Assembly: GCA_021823085.1 (NCBI GenBank)
Contig: JAKAPG010000045.1
Coordinates: forward strand, 1-9,956
DNA: 9,956 nt
From: Thermoplasmata archaeon
Lineage (GTDB): Archaea > Thermoplasmatota > Thermoplasmata > Lutacidiplasmatales > UBA184
Direction: 5' to 3'
The stretch's first letter is position 1. Each line of letters opens with the position of its first letter. The notes under the pieces are model-generated. The model saw only the letters and a program-made list of their open reading frames with translations. It did not search any database and was not told the DNA's origin. Positions 1 through 6,348 of this stretch are shown here, in pieces. Both the position numbers and the translations under genes were made by a program.

Positions 1-309
1 GCGGGGATCGCCCCGCTGAACATCCTGGGCCTTACGAACCCCGCGCTCGCCGTGCTGTCGACCCTCTTCTTCAACGCGCTCGTGATCCCGTTGCTGATCC
101 CGCTCGCCATCCTCGGGGTCAAGTTCCGGCCGATGAGCGCGATCGACCTTCTGCGTCGGAACCTCGTCCTCTACGGGGTCGGCGGTCTCGTGAGCGCCTT
201 CATCGGGATCAAGCTCGTCTACCTGCTCTTCGCGTGGGCCGCCGGCACGCCGATCGTGGTCCGCCTGGCCCTGATCGTCTCTCAGGTGCTGCCGCTCGGA
301 GGGCGGTAG
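1..309 (+). CDS. kdpB: Potassium-transporting P-type ATPase subunit B, C-terminal end (partial)
   Basis: This is the last 102 codons of KdpB, the ATP-hydrolysing subunit of the KdpFABC high-affinity K+ pump; the gene begins before the window. The frame is open from base 1 and ends at TAG 307-309. The visible part holds the end of the membrane domain: an LNILGLTNP segment, a helix with FFNALVIPLLIPLA, the loop GVKFRPMSA, LLRRNLVLYGVGG, and a final helix around FIGIKLVYLLF, all characteristic of KdpB. About 20 residues follow the last helix, somewhat more than I expect for bacterial KdpB. kdpC starts 4 nt downstream, which fixes the identity. The catalytic DKTGT phosphorylation site lies outside the window and cannot be checked. 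Confidence 0.93.
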   Translation, partial: AGIAPLNILGLTNPALAVLSTLFFNALVIPLLIPLAILGVKFRPMSAIDLLRRNLVLYGVGGLVSAFIGIKLVYLLFAWAAGTPIVVRLALIVSQVLPLGGR

Positions 310-313
310 GCCG

Positions 314-1018
314 ATGAGCGCGCCCGAGCCTTCGATCACCGCCATGACCGCGGGACCATCCCCCCCCGGGCCTCGCCGCGAGCGGGCGGTCCTCGACACC
401 CGTCCGCCGATCCGGCCCCGCACCCACCTGAGAGCGACCGTGGTGCTCGTGGTGGTCGGGATCCTGGTCCTCGGGGTGCTCTACCCGATCGTCGTCACCG
501 GGATCGCCGAGGTCCTCAACCCCTCGGGAGCGAACGGCTCTCTCGTCCGTCAGAACGGGACGCTCGTCGGCTCCTCGCTCGTCGGGCAGAGCGTGAACCT
601 GACCTACCTGTTCTGGGGTCGGGTCTCGCTGACCGACTACAACACGACCCAAGGGGTCGCGCAACCGTACGGCCCTACGGACCCGGCGTTGGCCGCGTGG
701 CTCAACGAGACCGAGCAGTACCTGCGCACCGACTGGAACCTCACGCTCAACCAGAGCCTCCCGCTCGACCTCCTCGCTCCGTCCTACTCCGGGACCGATC
801 CGTACCTCGTCCCGGCCGGCGTGCTCATCCAGGTGCCGAGGGTCGGCCACGCGATCGCAAACATCACGCGCGTATCGTTCGACCGGACGGTGGGCGTCTT
901 GACCCGGCTGATCCATCAGAACACCCAGATGCCTCTGTTCGGGACGGTCGGGGAGCAGGTGGTCAACGTGGTCACCCTCGACCTCGCTCTCATCAACTAC
1001 GCCGGCATCCGGGTCTGA
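314..1018 (+). CDS. kdpC: Potassium-transporting ATPase subunit C (KdpC)
   Basis: 234-aa KdpC, the single-span accessory subunit that stabilises the KdpFABC K+ pump. Residues 1-40 are a Pro/Arg-rich cytoplasmic tail, longer than the few residues usual in bacteria. Residues 41-63 form the membrane helix ending in the family motif LYPIVVTGIAEV, followed by NGSLV, GSSLVGQ, a YLFWGRVS segment (bacterial YFxGRPS), YGPTDPAL, SGTDPYLVPAG, QVPRV and a C-terminal VNVVTLDLALI block. All are in KdpC order. The extracytoplasmic part carries eight N-x-S/T sequons (Asn 74, 81, 95, 110, 131, 142, 146, 183), suggesting heavy N-glycosylation. ATG 314 follows the kdpB stop by 4 nt and has GGAGG about 11 nt upstream. 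A run of eight C at 360-367 in the N-terminal codons is a possible indel site, but the frame is consistent on both sides. Confidence 0.93.
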   Translation: MSAPEPSITAMTAGPSPPGPRRERAVLDTRPPIRPRTHLRATVVLVVVGILVLGVLYPIVVTGIAEVLNPSGANGSLVRQNGTLVGSSLVGQSVNLTYLFWGRVSLTDYNTTQGVAQPYGPTDPALAAWLNETEQYLRTDWNLTLNQSLPLDLLAPSYSGTDPYLVPAGVLIQVPRVGHAIANITRVSFDRTVGVLTRLIHQNTQMPLFGTVGEQVVNVVTLDLALINYAGIRV

Positions 1019-1023
1019 TCCGA

Positions 1024-1827
1024 ATGTACCGCAGCCTCCTCGTTCCCGTGAAGTCGCCGGCGGAGGTCGAACCGCTGATACGGTTCGCGGCCTCCCTCTT
1101 GGACGCCGACGGCGAGATCCGGATGCTCCACGTCATCCCGACCACGACGATGCCGGCGGTCACGCGCGAGTGGCGCGCGAGCGTGAACCTGGTCGTACCT
1201 GCCCACGAGGTCGCGGCGGTCCTCGACGTCAAGGTCGAGCCCGAGGTCAAGGCGAGCGTCGACGTTCCGGGGGAGATCCTCGAGAGCGCGGAGGCGCACC
1301 AGGCCGACGGGATCGTGATGGGCCTCGGCGGCGATCGACGGAGCCGCAACCCGTTCGTGGGGCACACGGCGAGCGGGATCCTCCACCACGCAGCCGCGGA
1401 CGTCCTCATCCTCAACCGTCTCGCCCTCGCCGGAACGAAGGTCCCGAGGATCCTGGTCCCGACCCTCCGTGGGCCGACCCCGCCGAGGATACTGCAGCTG
1501 GCCGAGGAGCTCTCCCTGCGGCGCGGAGGGATTCCGGTCGTCACGATCGACCTGAGCTCCCGCGCGGGCGACGGCGCCGGGGAAGAGGACCGGACCGCGC
1601 GCGGGATCCCCACGGTCCATCGGCACCCGATCGTGAGCGCCTCGCTGCTCTCGCGCCGACGGCACCACGCGCAGCTCATCCTTCAAAGCGCGGCCCGGGA
1701 GCGCTACGGCCTCCTGCTCGTCGGCGAGGAGCACGCCCCGACGGAGGGACCTCCGATGCTCACCCGCCCGTTCCTCGAGGAGCTGTTCCGCGAGGCACCC
1801 TGCCCGGTTGTCGCCGTCCGGAGCTGA
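1024..1827 (+). CDS. Tandem universal stress protein (UspA) domain protein
   Basis: 267-aa soluble protein with two UspA-like domains. Domain 1 (about 1-132) opens with the typical YRSLLVPVKS strand, has LHVIP near 35-39 and ends with the nucleotide-binding loop G100-x2-G103-x9-G113-H-T followed by ADVLIL. Family members that bind ATP have G-x2-G-x9-G-S/T, so this site is nearly intact with His where S/T is usual. Domain 2 (about 139-267) has PRILVPTL and ends LLLVGEE...CPVVAVRS, but the glycine loop is degraded, so it probably does not bind nucleotide. The gene starts 5 nt after kdpC, so it very likely belongs to the kdp operon. A UspA-type gene (cat3/kdpQ) follows kdpFABC in Halobacterium, and UspA domains sit inside bacterial KdpD. 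A role in sensing nucleotide or controlling K+ uptake is inferred. The frame is open far upstream, but ATG 1024 is the first start giving a standard Usp N-terminus. Confidence 0.88.
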   Translation: MYRSLLVPVKSPAEVEPLIRFAASLLDADGEIRMLHVIPTTTMPAVTREWRASVNLVVPAHEVAAVLDVKVEPEVKASVDVPGEILESAEAHQADGIVMGLGGDRRSRNPFVGHTASGILHHAAADVLILNRLALAGTKVPRILVPTLRGPTPPRILQLAEELSLRRGGIPVVTIDLSSRAGDGAGEEDRTARGIPTVHRHPIVSASLLSRRRHHAQLILQSAARERYGLLLVGEEHAPTEGPPMLTRPFLEELFREAPCPVVAVRS

Positions 1828-1844
1828 CCTCGGCCCCCGGGACC

Positions 1845-2615
1845 ATGGCCGAGCTCTGGTTCATCGGCCTCGGGCTGGGGGACGAGAGGGACCTCAGCCG
1901 CCGCGCGATCGACCTCTTGCGCGGATGCGACCGGATCTTCGCGGAAGAGTACACGGCGCCGTGGAGCCCGGGTGCCTTCGATCGCCTGTCCGAAGAGATC
2001 GGTCGTCCGATCGAGCGGCTGGGCCGCGCTCAGGTCGAGTCCGAGACGCCGGTGCTTCACGCGCTCGAGCACGGCCAGCGCGTCGCGTTCCTCGCCGTCG
2101 GGGACCCCTTCGCGGCGACGACCCACGTAGCACTTCGGCTCGCAGCCCAGAAGGCGGGCTACGCTACGGGCTACCTTCCGAACGCGAGCATCCTCACCGT
2201 CGCGGCCGGCCTGCTCGGGCTGATGCCGTACCGGTTCGGAAGAACGGTATCGATCCCGTTCCCGTCTCCCGGATTCTCCCCGAGGTCGTTCCTGGACGCG
2301 ATCCGGGCGAACCGCGCGGGCGACCTGCACACGCTCGTCCTCCTCGACCTGCGACCGGACGAGGGGCGGTTCCTGACCGCCGGCGAGGCGATCGCCATCG
2401 TGCGCGCACGGGATCCCGCGGGGGACGTCCTTCCCCCCGGAACCCGCGTGGCCGTCGTCGCGCGTGCGGGGACCCCGCAGGCCCGCGCTTGGTACGGCCC
2501 GATGGAGGGGCTCGTCACCCAGGACTTCGGCCCCCCGATGCACGCCCTCGTGATCCCCGCGCCCCGCCTCCACTTCGAGGAGGAGGCCGCGCTCGCCCAG
2601 CTAGGTCCGCCGTAG
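1845..2615 (+). CDS. dphB: Diphthine synthase (diphthamide biosynthesis methyltransferase)
   Basis: 256 aa, the usual length for DphB/Dph5. In archaea the enzyme uses S-adenosylmethionine to methylate the modified histidine of elongation factor 2, the second step of diphthamide synthesis. It belongs to the tetrapyrrole methylase fold. Visible blocks are WFIGLGLGDERDLS (5-18), CDRIFAEEYTAPW (28-40), the SAM-binding VGDPFAATTH (85-94), PNASILTVAAGLLGLMPYRFG (112-132), VSIPF and LVLLDLRPDE (164-173). ATG 1845 gives the expected MxELWFIGLGL start and lies 17 nt after the Usp stop, so it is probably co-transcribed with kdp, although functionally unrelated. No clear Shine-Dalgarno is seen. The 3' end overlaps the convergent 526-aa gene by 15 nt. 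dphA (the radical step) is not in the window. Confidence 0.95.
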   Translation: MAELWFIGLGLGDERDLSRRAIDLLRGCDRIFAEEYTAPWSPGAFDRLSEEIGRPIERLGRAQVESETPVLHALEHGQRVAFLAVGDPFAATTHVALRLAAQKAGYATGYLPNASILTVAAGLLGLMPYRFGRTVSIPFPSPGFSPRSFLDAIRANRAGDLHTLVLLDLRPDEGRFLTAGEAIAIVRARDPAGDVLPPGTRVAVVARAGTPQARAWYGPMEGLVTQDFGPPMHALVIPAPRLHFEEEAALAQLGPP

Positions 2616-4181
2616 CGGCGCCTCGGACTGGGACGGCGCGGCCCGGTTCCCCCAGTCCGATACCCCGGCCGCGTGGAAGAGTCGGTCCAGCGCGCCGTGG
2701 TAGTCGGCCGGAGCGACGCGCAAGAGCTCGGTGGCCGCAGGAGCGAGCGATTGCCCGAACTCCTTCTCGGAGTCGGAGAACTGCCAGGCGTGCGAGCCCG
2801 CGCGGCCCAGCGCGAGGAGGAGCGCGTAGGCGAGCCCCCGCTCCTTCCCCTCGTGAGGGAGGCTCTGGACCGCGACGCGCTCCGCCCCCACGGGTCCGTG
2901 CGTGCGATAGGCGCGAGCGACCTGGTCCACGTAGGCCGCCTCCCGGTTCAGTCGCGCGTAGTGGGGAAGGGCCTCGAGCAGCTCCCGGTCCTCCGTCCTC
3001 TTCTGAGCGCGCTTGAGGAGCTCGGCGACGCGACCCGGGGTGTGCCGGGTCTCGTCGAGGTAGCGCTTCGCCTCGTTCGGATCGGTCACGATCGACCGAA
3101 CGATCTCCTCCGAGTGATGCGTCCACAGCCTCTCGAGCGCCTTGCTCGCGGTCGGTTCGTCGATCTCGAAGAGACCCTCCTCGCCTCCGAGCGCCGCCTC
3201 GAGGGCCCGTCGCTCGACGACCGTCGGGTGCAGGGCCCCGAGGAACCTTTCTCGGTCCGCGCCGTAGCAGACCCCGCCCGCGACGTAGGTCGGTCGGCGG
3301 GTCGCCTCGAGGCGGGAGCGGATCTCCTCGAGGTAGACCGACAGGACCTTCGCGTCGGAGTATCGGCCGAGCGAGTAGGCCCGGCGGGCCCCCTTGGACA
3401 GCTCCGGCAGGCTGTGGTGAACGCACTCTTCGCCGCCGTAGCAGGTCGTGTTCAGATGCACCGCGACCGGGAACTCCCCGTCCGGATCGGGAACCGCAAG
3501 GTCCTCGGTGAGCGAGCTCAACAGCTGGCGTTCCCCCTTCGCGCACTTGCGGCAGACCGCGAACGCGTGGCCGGCACCCGGCCAGCTCACCTCGAGGTAC
3601 GGCCGGGGCTCCTTCGCCAGGAGGTGGGAGCACTCGTAGTACCGGTGGCTGCCGTCCTCCTGCAAGTGGTACGGAAGACCCGAGAGCTTCGCCGACAGGA
3701 ATTCCGGCGGCGGGGTCGGGTCCGGTCCGGTGCACCAGAGATGGGATGGGGTCGCATAGAAGTGGAACCCCTTGCGCGCCCAATCGAGGTACCCCAGGAG
3801 CAGGCGGCTCGGATCCTCGAAGTTCTGGACGGCGACCTCCGCTTCGGGGGTCGCCTTCCCGAGCGGAGCGAAGGCCACGTCCCCGGTCGCGAGCGACAGC
3901 GACACCAACGGGGGCATCTCGGGCTCGAGCTGGAACCGGAGGAGTCCCGCGTACGCCCGAACGATGGGGTCGCCCCACCGGCTCATCCGACGCAGACGTC
4001 CTTCCTCGTCGCGTGCCTCCCGGACGTCTTCGAGATCGCGGCGCAGTCGGTCGAAGCGCTCGGTCGGGCATTCGGGGGTCAGCTTCGGCAGGAGCGGCTC
4101 GACGCTCTCCCGGAGCTTGCGGGCCCGCTCGGTGAGGTCGCGCTCGCGCACGCTCGAAGCGTGCCGCATCCGCATCGGCAC
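2601..4181 (-). CDS. Conserved-looking protein of unknown function with a Cys/His-rich core (526 aa)
   Basis: I do not recognise this 526-aa protein. It has no signal peptide or membrane helix. Residues 10-65 are charged and probably helical. The core (about 138-256) is rich in Cys and His: C150, C184, C-R-K-C at 210-213, C247 and C253, with H140, H147, H172, H179, H186, H205, H242, H255 and H256 nearby, including motifs YECSHL, CYGGEECVHH and HFYATPSHLWC. This suggests one or two metal sites (zinc or Fe-S), but no named zinc-finger spacing fits clearly. The C-terminal half (about 265-526) is mostly helical with leucine/alanine-rich segments, possibly repeats of a TPR-like sort. Codon use matches its neighbours. 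GTG 4181 is taken as start; ATG 4175 and ATG 4169 are in-frame alternatives. It sits 10 nt behind guaAA and may be the last gene of that operon. Confidence 0.85.
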   Translation of the reverse strand: MPMRMRHASSVRERDLTERARKLRESVEPLLPKLTPECPTERFDRLRRDLEDVREARDEEGRLRRMSRWGDPIVRAYAGLLRFQLEPEMPPLVSLSLATGDVAFAPLGKATPEAEVAVQNFEDPSRLLLGYLDWARKGFHFYATPSHLWCTGPDPTPPPEFLSAKLSGLPYHLQEDGSHRYYECSHLLAKEPRPYLEVSWPGAGHAFAVCRKCAKGERQLLSSLTEDLAVPDPDGEFPVAVHLNTTCYGGEECVHHSLPELSKGARRAYSLGRYSDAKVLSVYLEEIRSRLEATRRPTYVAGGVCYGADRERFLGALHPTVVERRALEAALGGEEGLFEIDEPTASKALERLWTHHSEEIVRSIVTDPNEAKRYLDETRHTPGRVAELLKRAQKRTEDRELLEALPHYARLNREAAYVDQVARAYRTHGPVGAERVAVQSLPHEGKERGLAYALLLALGRAGSHAWQFSDSEKEFGQSLAPAATELLRVAPADYHGALDRLFHAAGVSDWGNRAAPSQSEAPLRRT

Positions 4182-4191
4182 CGAAACGTTC

Positions 4192-4785
4192 CTACCCGGG
4201 GCGCGTACTTATCGGCGACCGGTCGGCCCGACACAATGCGGCGAAGCGTCGGAACAGCTCGACGCCGTGTTCGGTGTGCTCGACCTCCGGGTGGAACTGG
4301 ATCCCCCAGATCGGGCGTGTCGGGTGGGCCATCGCTTCGACTCTGCATCCCGGCGAGTGCGCGAGAGTGTACCAGCCCTCCGGCACCTCGACGACCTGGT
4401 CGTTGTGGCTCGCCCACGCGCGAAAGGGAGAGGGGATCTGTGAGAACAGCGGATGATCCGGTCGGTCGACGATCACCTCGACCCGTCCGAACTCAGGAGC
4501 TCCGCGGGCCACGCGGCCCCCGAAGTGTCGTGCGAGGAACTGGTGGCCCACGCAGATCCCGAGGACGGGGACCCGGGCATCGTCGATCCACTCGGCGACC
4601 CGGCCGAGCGGGGTGTCCGTCCCTTCCAGGCTCAGCGCCCCGCCCGAGAGCACGACCCCGTCGGCCCGCATCTCCTCGAGCCCGACGGTGTTGGGAACGA
4701 TTTCGCTGTCGATGCCGAGGTCCCGCAGGACCCGCCACTCGCGGTGGGTCCACTGGCCACCGTTGTCCACGACGGGGATCCTCAT
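4192..4785 (-). CDS. guaAA: GMP synthase [glutamine-hydrolysing] subunit A (glutaminase)
   Basis: 197-aa class I glutamine amidotransferase. In archaea GMP synthase is split: this subunit releases ammonia from glutamine and passes it to the ATP-pyrophosphatase subunit (GuaAB), which aminates XMP to GMP. The start MRIPVVDNGGQWTHREWR, VVLSGG at 45-49, the nucleophile elbow GICVGHQ with Cys78, SHNDQV (126-131), and IQFHPEVEHTEHG with His165 and Glu167 give the full catalytic triad and the GMP-synthase signature. The length is close to the usual 185-195 aa. Its ATG overlaps the stop of the upstream 120-aa gene (ATGA at 4782-4785), with GGAAGG about 10 nt upstream. The guaAB partner is not in the window. 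A stand-alone amidotransferase for another pathway is unlikely given the motifs. Confidence 0.93.
   Translation of the reverse strand: MRIPVVDNGGQWTHREWRVLRDLGIDSEIVPNTVGLEEMRADGVVLSGGALSLEGTDTPLGRVAEWIDDARVPVLGICVGHQFLARHFGGRVARGAPEFGRVEVIVDRPDHPLFSQIPSPFRAWASHNDQVVEVPEGWYTLAHSPGCRVEAMAHPTRPIWGIQFHPEVEHTEHGVELFRRFAALCRADRSPISTRPG
4205..4213 (-). promoter_or_regulatory. Possible TATA element for the 526-aa gene inside the end of guaAA
   Basis: The minus strand reads GATAAGTAC here, an AT-rich island in GC-rich coding sequence, centred about 28 nt upstream of GTG 4181. That is the right distance for a leaderless archaeal transcript starting at that GTG. It lies within the last codons of guaAA, so it may simply be coding sequence; the gene could also be read through from the upstream operon. 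Confidence 0.25.
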
Positions 4786-5144
4786 CGCGACTGCCCTTCC
4801 GGGGTCGGGGGGGGCTCCTCGGCGGCCCGAGTGGTGGAGCGACGCACCTCGTCAACGGAGACCTTCAGGTCGGCGAGGTCCTGACGCATCCGGAGCATTT
4901 CGACCTCGAACGGGGAGAAGTCCCGGGAGCTGAGCCAGCGCTGAGAAATGTACAGGCCGATGAAGATCGCGCCGATCAGCGCAAGCAGCGTGGTGAACGC
5001 GAGCGCGAAGACGAAGGCGATCGGGTTTCCCACCACCGACCCGATCGGGAGGGTGAACAGGCTGGTCACCTCGGCGATCTCGACGACGAAGAGGATCGCG
5101 ACGACGACGATCCAGAAGACGAGGAACGGTCGTGAGACCTTCAT
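4782..5144 (-). CDS. Small membrane protein with two helices and a C-terminal coiled coil
   Basis: 120-aa protein of unknown function. Two hydrophobic segments (about 7-27 and 41-66) form a membrane hairpin. They are followed by a charged stretch around 74-103 (FSPFEVEMLRMRQDLADLKV) with heptad-like spacing that should form a coiled coil, and a Pro/Glu-rich tail. The layout resembles small membrane-anchored scaffolds such as archaeal DUF1049/LapA-like proteins, but I cannot assign a family. The reading frame is open far upstream inside ubiX and the 189-aa gene; ATG 5144 is chosen because it forms an ATGA overlap with the upstream stop and has GGAAGGT about 10 nt before it. The stop overlaps guaAA in the same way, so translation is probably coupled on both sides. 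Confidence 0.82.
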   Translation of the reverse strand: MKVSRPFLVFWIVVVAILFVVEIAEVTSLFTLPIGSVVGNPIAFVFALAFTTLLALIGAIFIGLYISQRWLSSRDFSPFEVEMLRMRQDLADLKVSVDEVRRSTTRAAEEPPPTPEGQSR

Positions 5145-5710
5145 GGCGGCGGGACCTTCCCGACGTTGCCGAGATAGTCGAGCGGGATGCTCAGGGGCAG
5201 GAGCCCAGAGCCGATCGCGATCGGACCGCCGGGCGTGCTGATGCCGGGGGAGAGCGCGGACACGGTCAGGCTCCCGGAAGCGTACTGGACCGAAACCACG
5301 CCGTAGTACAGCACGATCGACCCATCCCTCTGCTGGTAATGGACGGTCACGTTCAAGGCGATGCTGGGTCGAGCCGTGGAGAGGACGACCCCGAGGGTAT
5401 CGGACGCGTTCGTCCATTGATTCCACGTGAGGGTGGAGAGTGGCGCGGAGGGCGAGTAGGACGTGTTCATGCCGACCGTCACCTCGGCGTATCGTACCGA
5501 TCCCCCCGCGCGGACCATGAACGTGGTGTTGTTCGAGCCGGGGGCGTGGTCCACGAGCAGGTAGGCCTGCGTGAGCAGCGTTCCGCCGGCGCCGCCGCCC
5601 GTGATCAGCACGGGGGTCAGGACGATGAGCGCGGCCAGGAGGGCCGCGGCTCCCACGAGCGGGATCGGGAACCGGGTCACCCGGTCCGAACGGGGGGCCG
5701 GGTGATTCAT
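5141..5710 (-). CDS. Predicted exported, membrane-anchored protein rich in N-glycosylation sequons
   Basis: 189-aa protein of unknown function. After a basic start (R8, R10, R13), residues 14-37 form one strongly hydrophobic helix, a signal anchor or signal peptide. The remainder is Ser/Thr/Gly-rich and predicted mostly beta-strand, typical of an archaeal cell-surface domain. Five N-x-S/T sequons occur at Asn 60, 61, 82, 101 and 120. There is no cysteine, so no lipobox, and no sortase-like tail; the C-terminus is PLDYLGNVGKVPPP. ATG 5710 overlaps the ubiX stop (ATGA) and has AAGGAG about 5 nt upstream; its stop overlaps the start of the 120-aa membrane gene. The pair of membrane proteins next to each other suggests they act together at the membrane, but that is inference only. 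Confidence 0.83.
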   Translation of the reverse strand: MNHPAPRSDRVTRFPIPLVGAAALLAALIVLTPVLITGGGAGGTLLTQAYLLVDHAPGSNNTTFMVRAGGSVRYAEVTVGMNTSYSPSAPLSTLTWNQWTNASDTLGVVLSTARPSIALNVTVHYQQRDGSIVLYYGVVSVQYASGSLTVSALSPGISTPGGPIAIGSGLLPLSIPLDYLGNVGKVPPP

Positions 5711-6282
5711 GGGGCTCCTTGTCTCCAGCCGCGGTAGAGCCGGTGCGGGATCCCGAACTGATCGAGGATCTTGCCGGCCAGGTAGTTCGTCGCTTGCTCC
5801 ACCCGTTCGAACCCGAGATAGTACGGGGGCGCCGCATCGAGGACGACCACCCCGAGCGCGCTCAACCGCGCGAGGTGCTCGAGCTGGACGGTCGACAGCG
5901 GGGTCTCCCGCGGTACGATGACGAGCTTGCGCCGCTCCTTGAGATGGACATGGGCGGCGCGCGTCACCAGCGTGTCCGCCAGACCGAGGGCGATCTTGGC
6001 AACGGTGTTGGACGAGCAGGGGACGACGACCATTCCTCGGGTCGGCCCCGAACCGCTCGCGATCGCCGCTCCCAAGTCGCCCTCCCGCTGGAGGGCCACC
6101 GTGAACGGCCGCAGGTCCTCGACCGACAGGTGCACCTCCTCCTTGAGTACTTCCTCTCCTGCGTGCGTCACCACGAGCACGACCGGGACCCCGGCCGCGT
6201 GTAGCGCCCGAAGTGCAGCCACCGCGATGGGCGCTCCGCTCGCGCCCGTGAACCCGATCACGAGAGGGGCTTCCTCGGGCAT
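5707..6282 (-). CDS. ubiX: Flavin prenyltransferase UbiX
   Basis: 191 aa, the usual length for UbiX/Pad1. The enzyme joins dimethylallyl (mono)phosphate to FMN to make prenylated FMN, the cofactor of UbiD-family decarboxylases. The Rossmann-like start GFTGASGAP (10-18), VVVPCSSNTVAKIALGLADTL (85-105), the VTRAAHVHLKERRKL stretch, VPRETPLS (123-130) and APPYY (151-155) match the family in order. In archaea prFMN serves menaquinone-type pathways and the anhydromevalonate-phosphate decarboxylase of the archaeal mevalonate route; the nearby thiolase makes the second attractive here. ATG 6282 lies about 27 nt from a TATA-like element, so the transcript is probably leaderless. It is the first gene of the minus-strand operon; its UbiD partner is not in the window. 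Confidence 0.92.
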   Translation of the reverse strand: MPEEAPLVIGFTGASGAPIAVAALRALHAAGVPVVLVVTHAGEEVLKEEVHLSVEDLRPFTVALQREGDLGAAIASGSGPTRGMVVVPCSSNTVAKIALGLADTLVTRAAHVHLKERRKLVIVPRETPLSTVQLEHLARLSALGVVVLDAAPPYYLGFERVEQATNYLAGKILDQFGIPHRLYRGWRQGAP

Positions 6283-6305
6283 CGATGGCCGAACCCGGCT
6301 CCGGC

Positions 6306-6312
6306 CTTATAG
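6306..6312. promoter_or_regulatory. Shared, near-palindromic TATA element between ubiX and thiolase
   Basis: CTTATAG on the plus strand reads CTATAAG on the minus strand, an AT island in a GC-rich 66-nt intergenic region. Its centre (6309) is 27 nt from the ubiX ATG, the archaeal TATA-to-start distance, so ubiX would be leaderless. The same element is 40 nt from the thiolase ATG, giving a leader of about 13 nt that would contain GAGGG (6342-6346). No A-rich BRE is seen on either side. The use in both directions is inferred. Confidence 0.55.
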
Positions 6313-6348
6313 CGCCTCGCGCTTCGGCCCCTCGTTCCTCCGAGGGAC

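Noticed and set aside
209..916. Minus-strand open frame opposite kdpC
   Set aside because: kdpC is clearly coding on the plus strand; the antisense product is biased and featureless.
697..1023. Upstream extension of the Usp gene
   Set aside because: It lies inside kdpC in another frame and is Arg/Pro-rich; the Usp fold begins exactly at ATG 1024.
2515..4071. A second long minus-strand frame (518 codons) across the 526-aa gene
   Set aside because: Low-complexity Arg/Gly/Pro-rich product in a shifted frame of the real gene; no domain, and it would overlap dphB by about 100 nt.
2673..5135. A plus-strand open frame of about 820 codons
   Set aside because: It runs antisense to guaAA, the 120-aa gene and the 526-aa gene, all of which have recognisable motifs or normal structure; the frame is open only because of high GC. 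Its translation is Arg/Pro-rich and has no recognisable domain.
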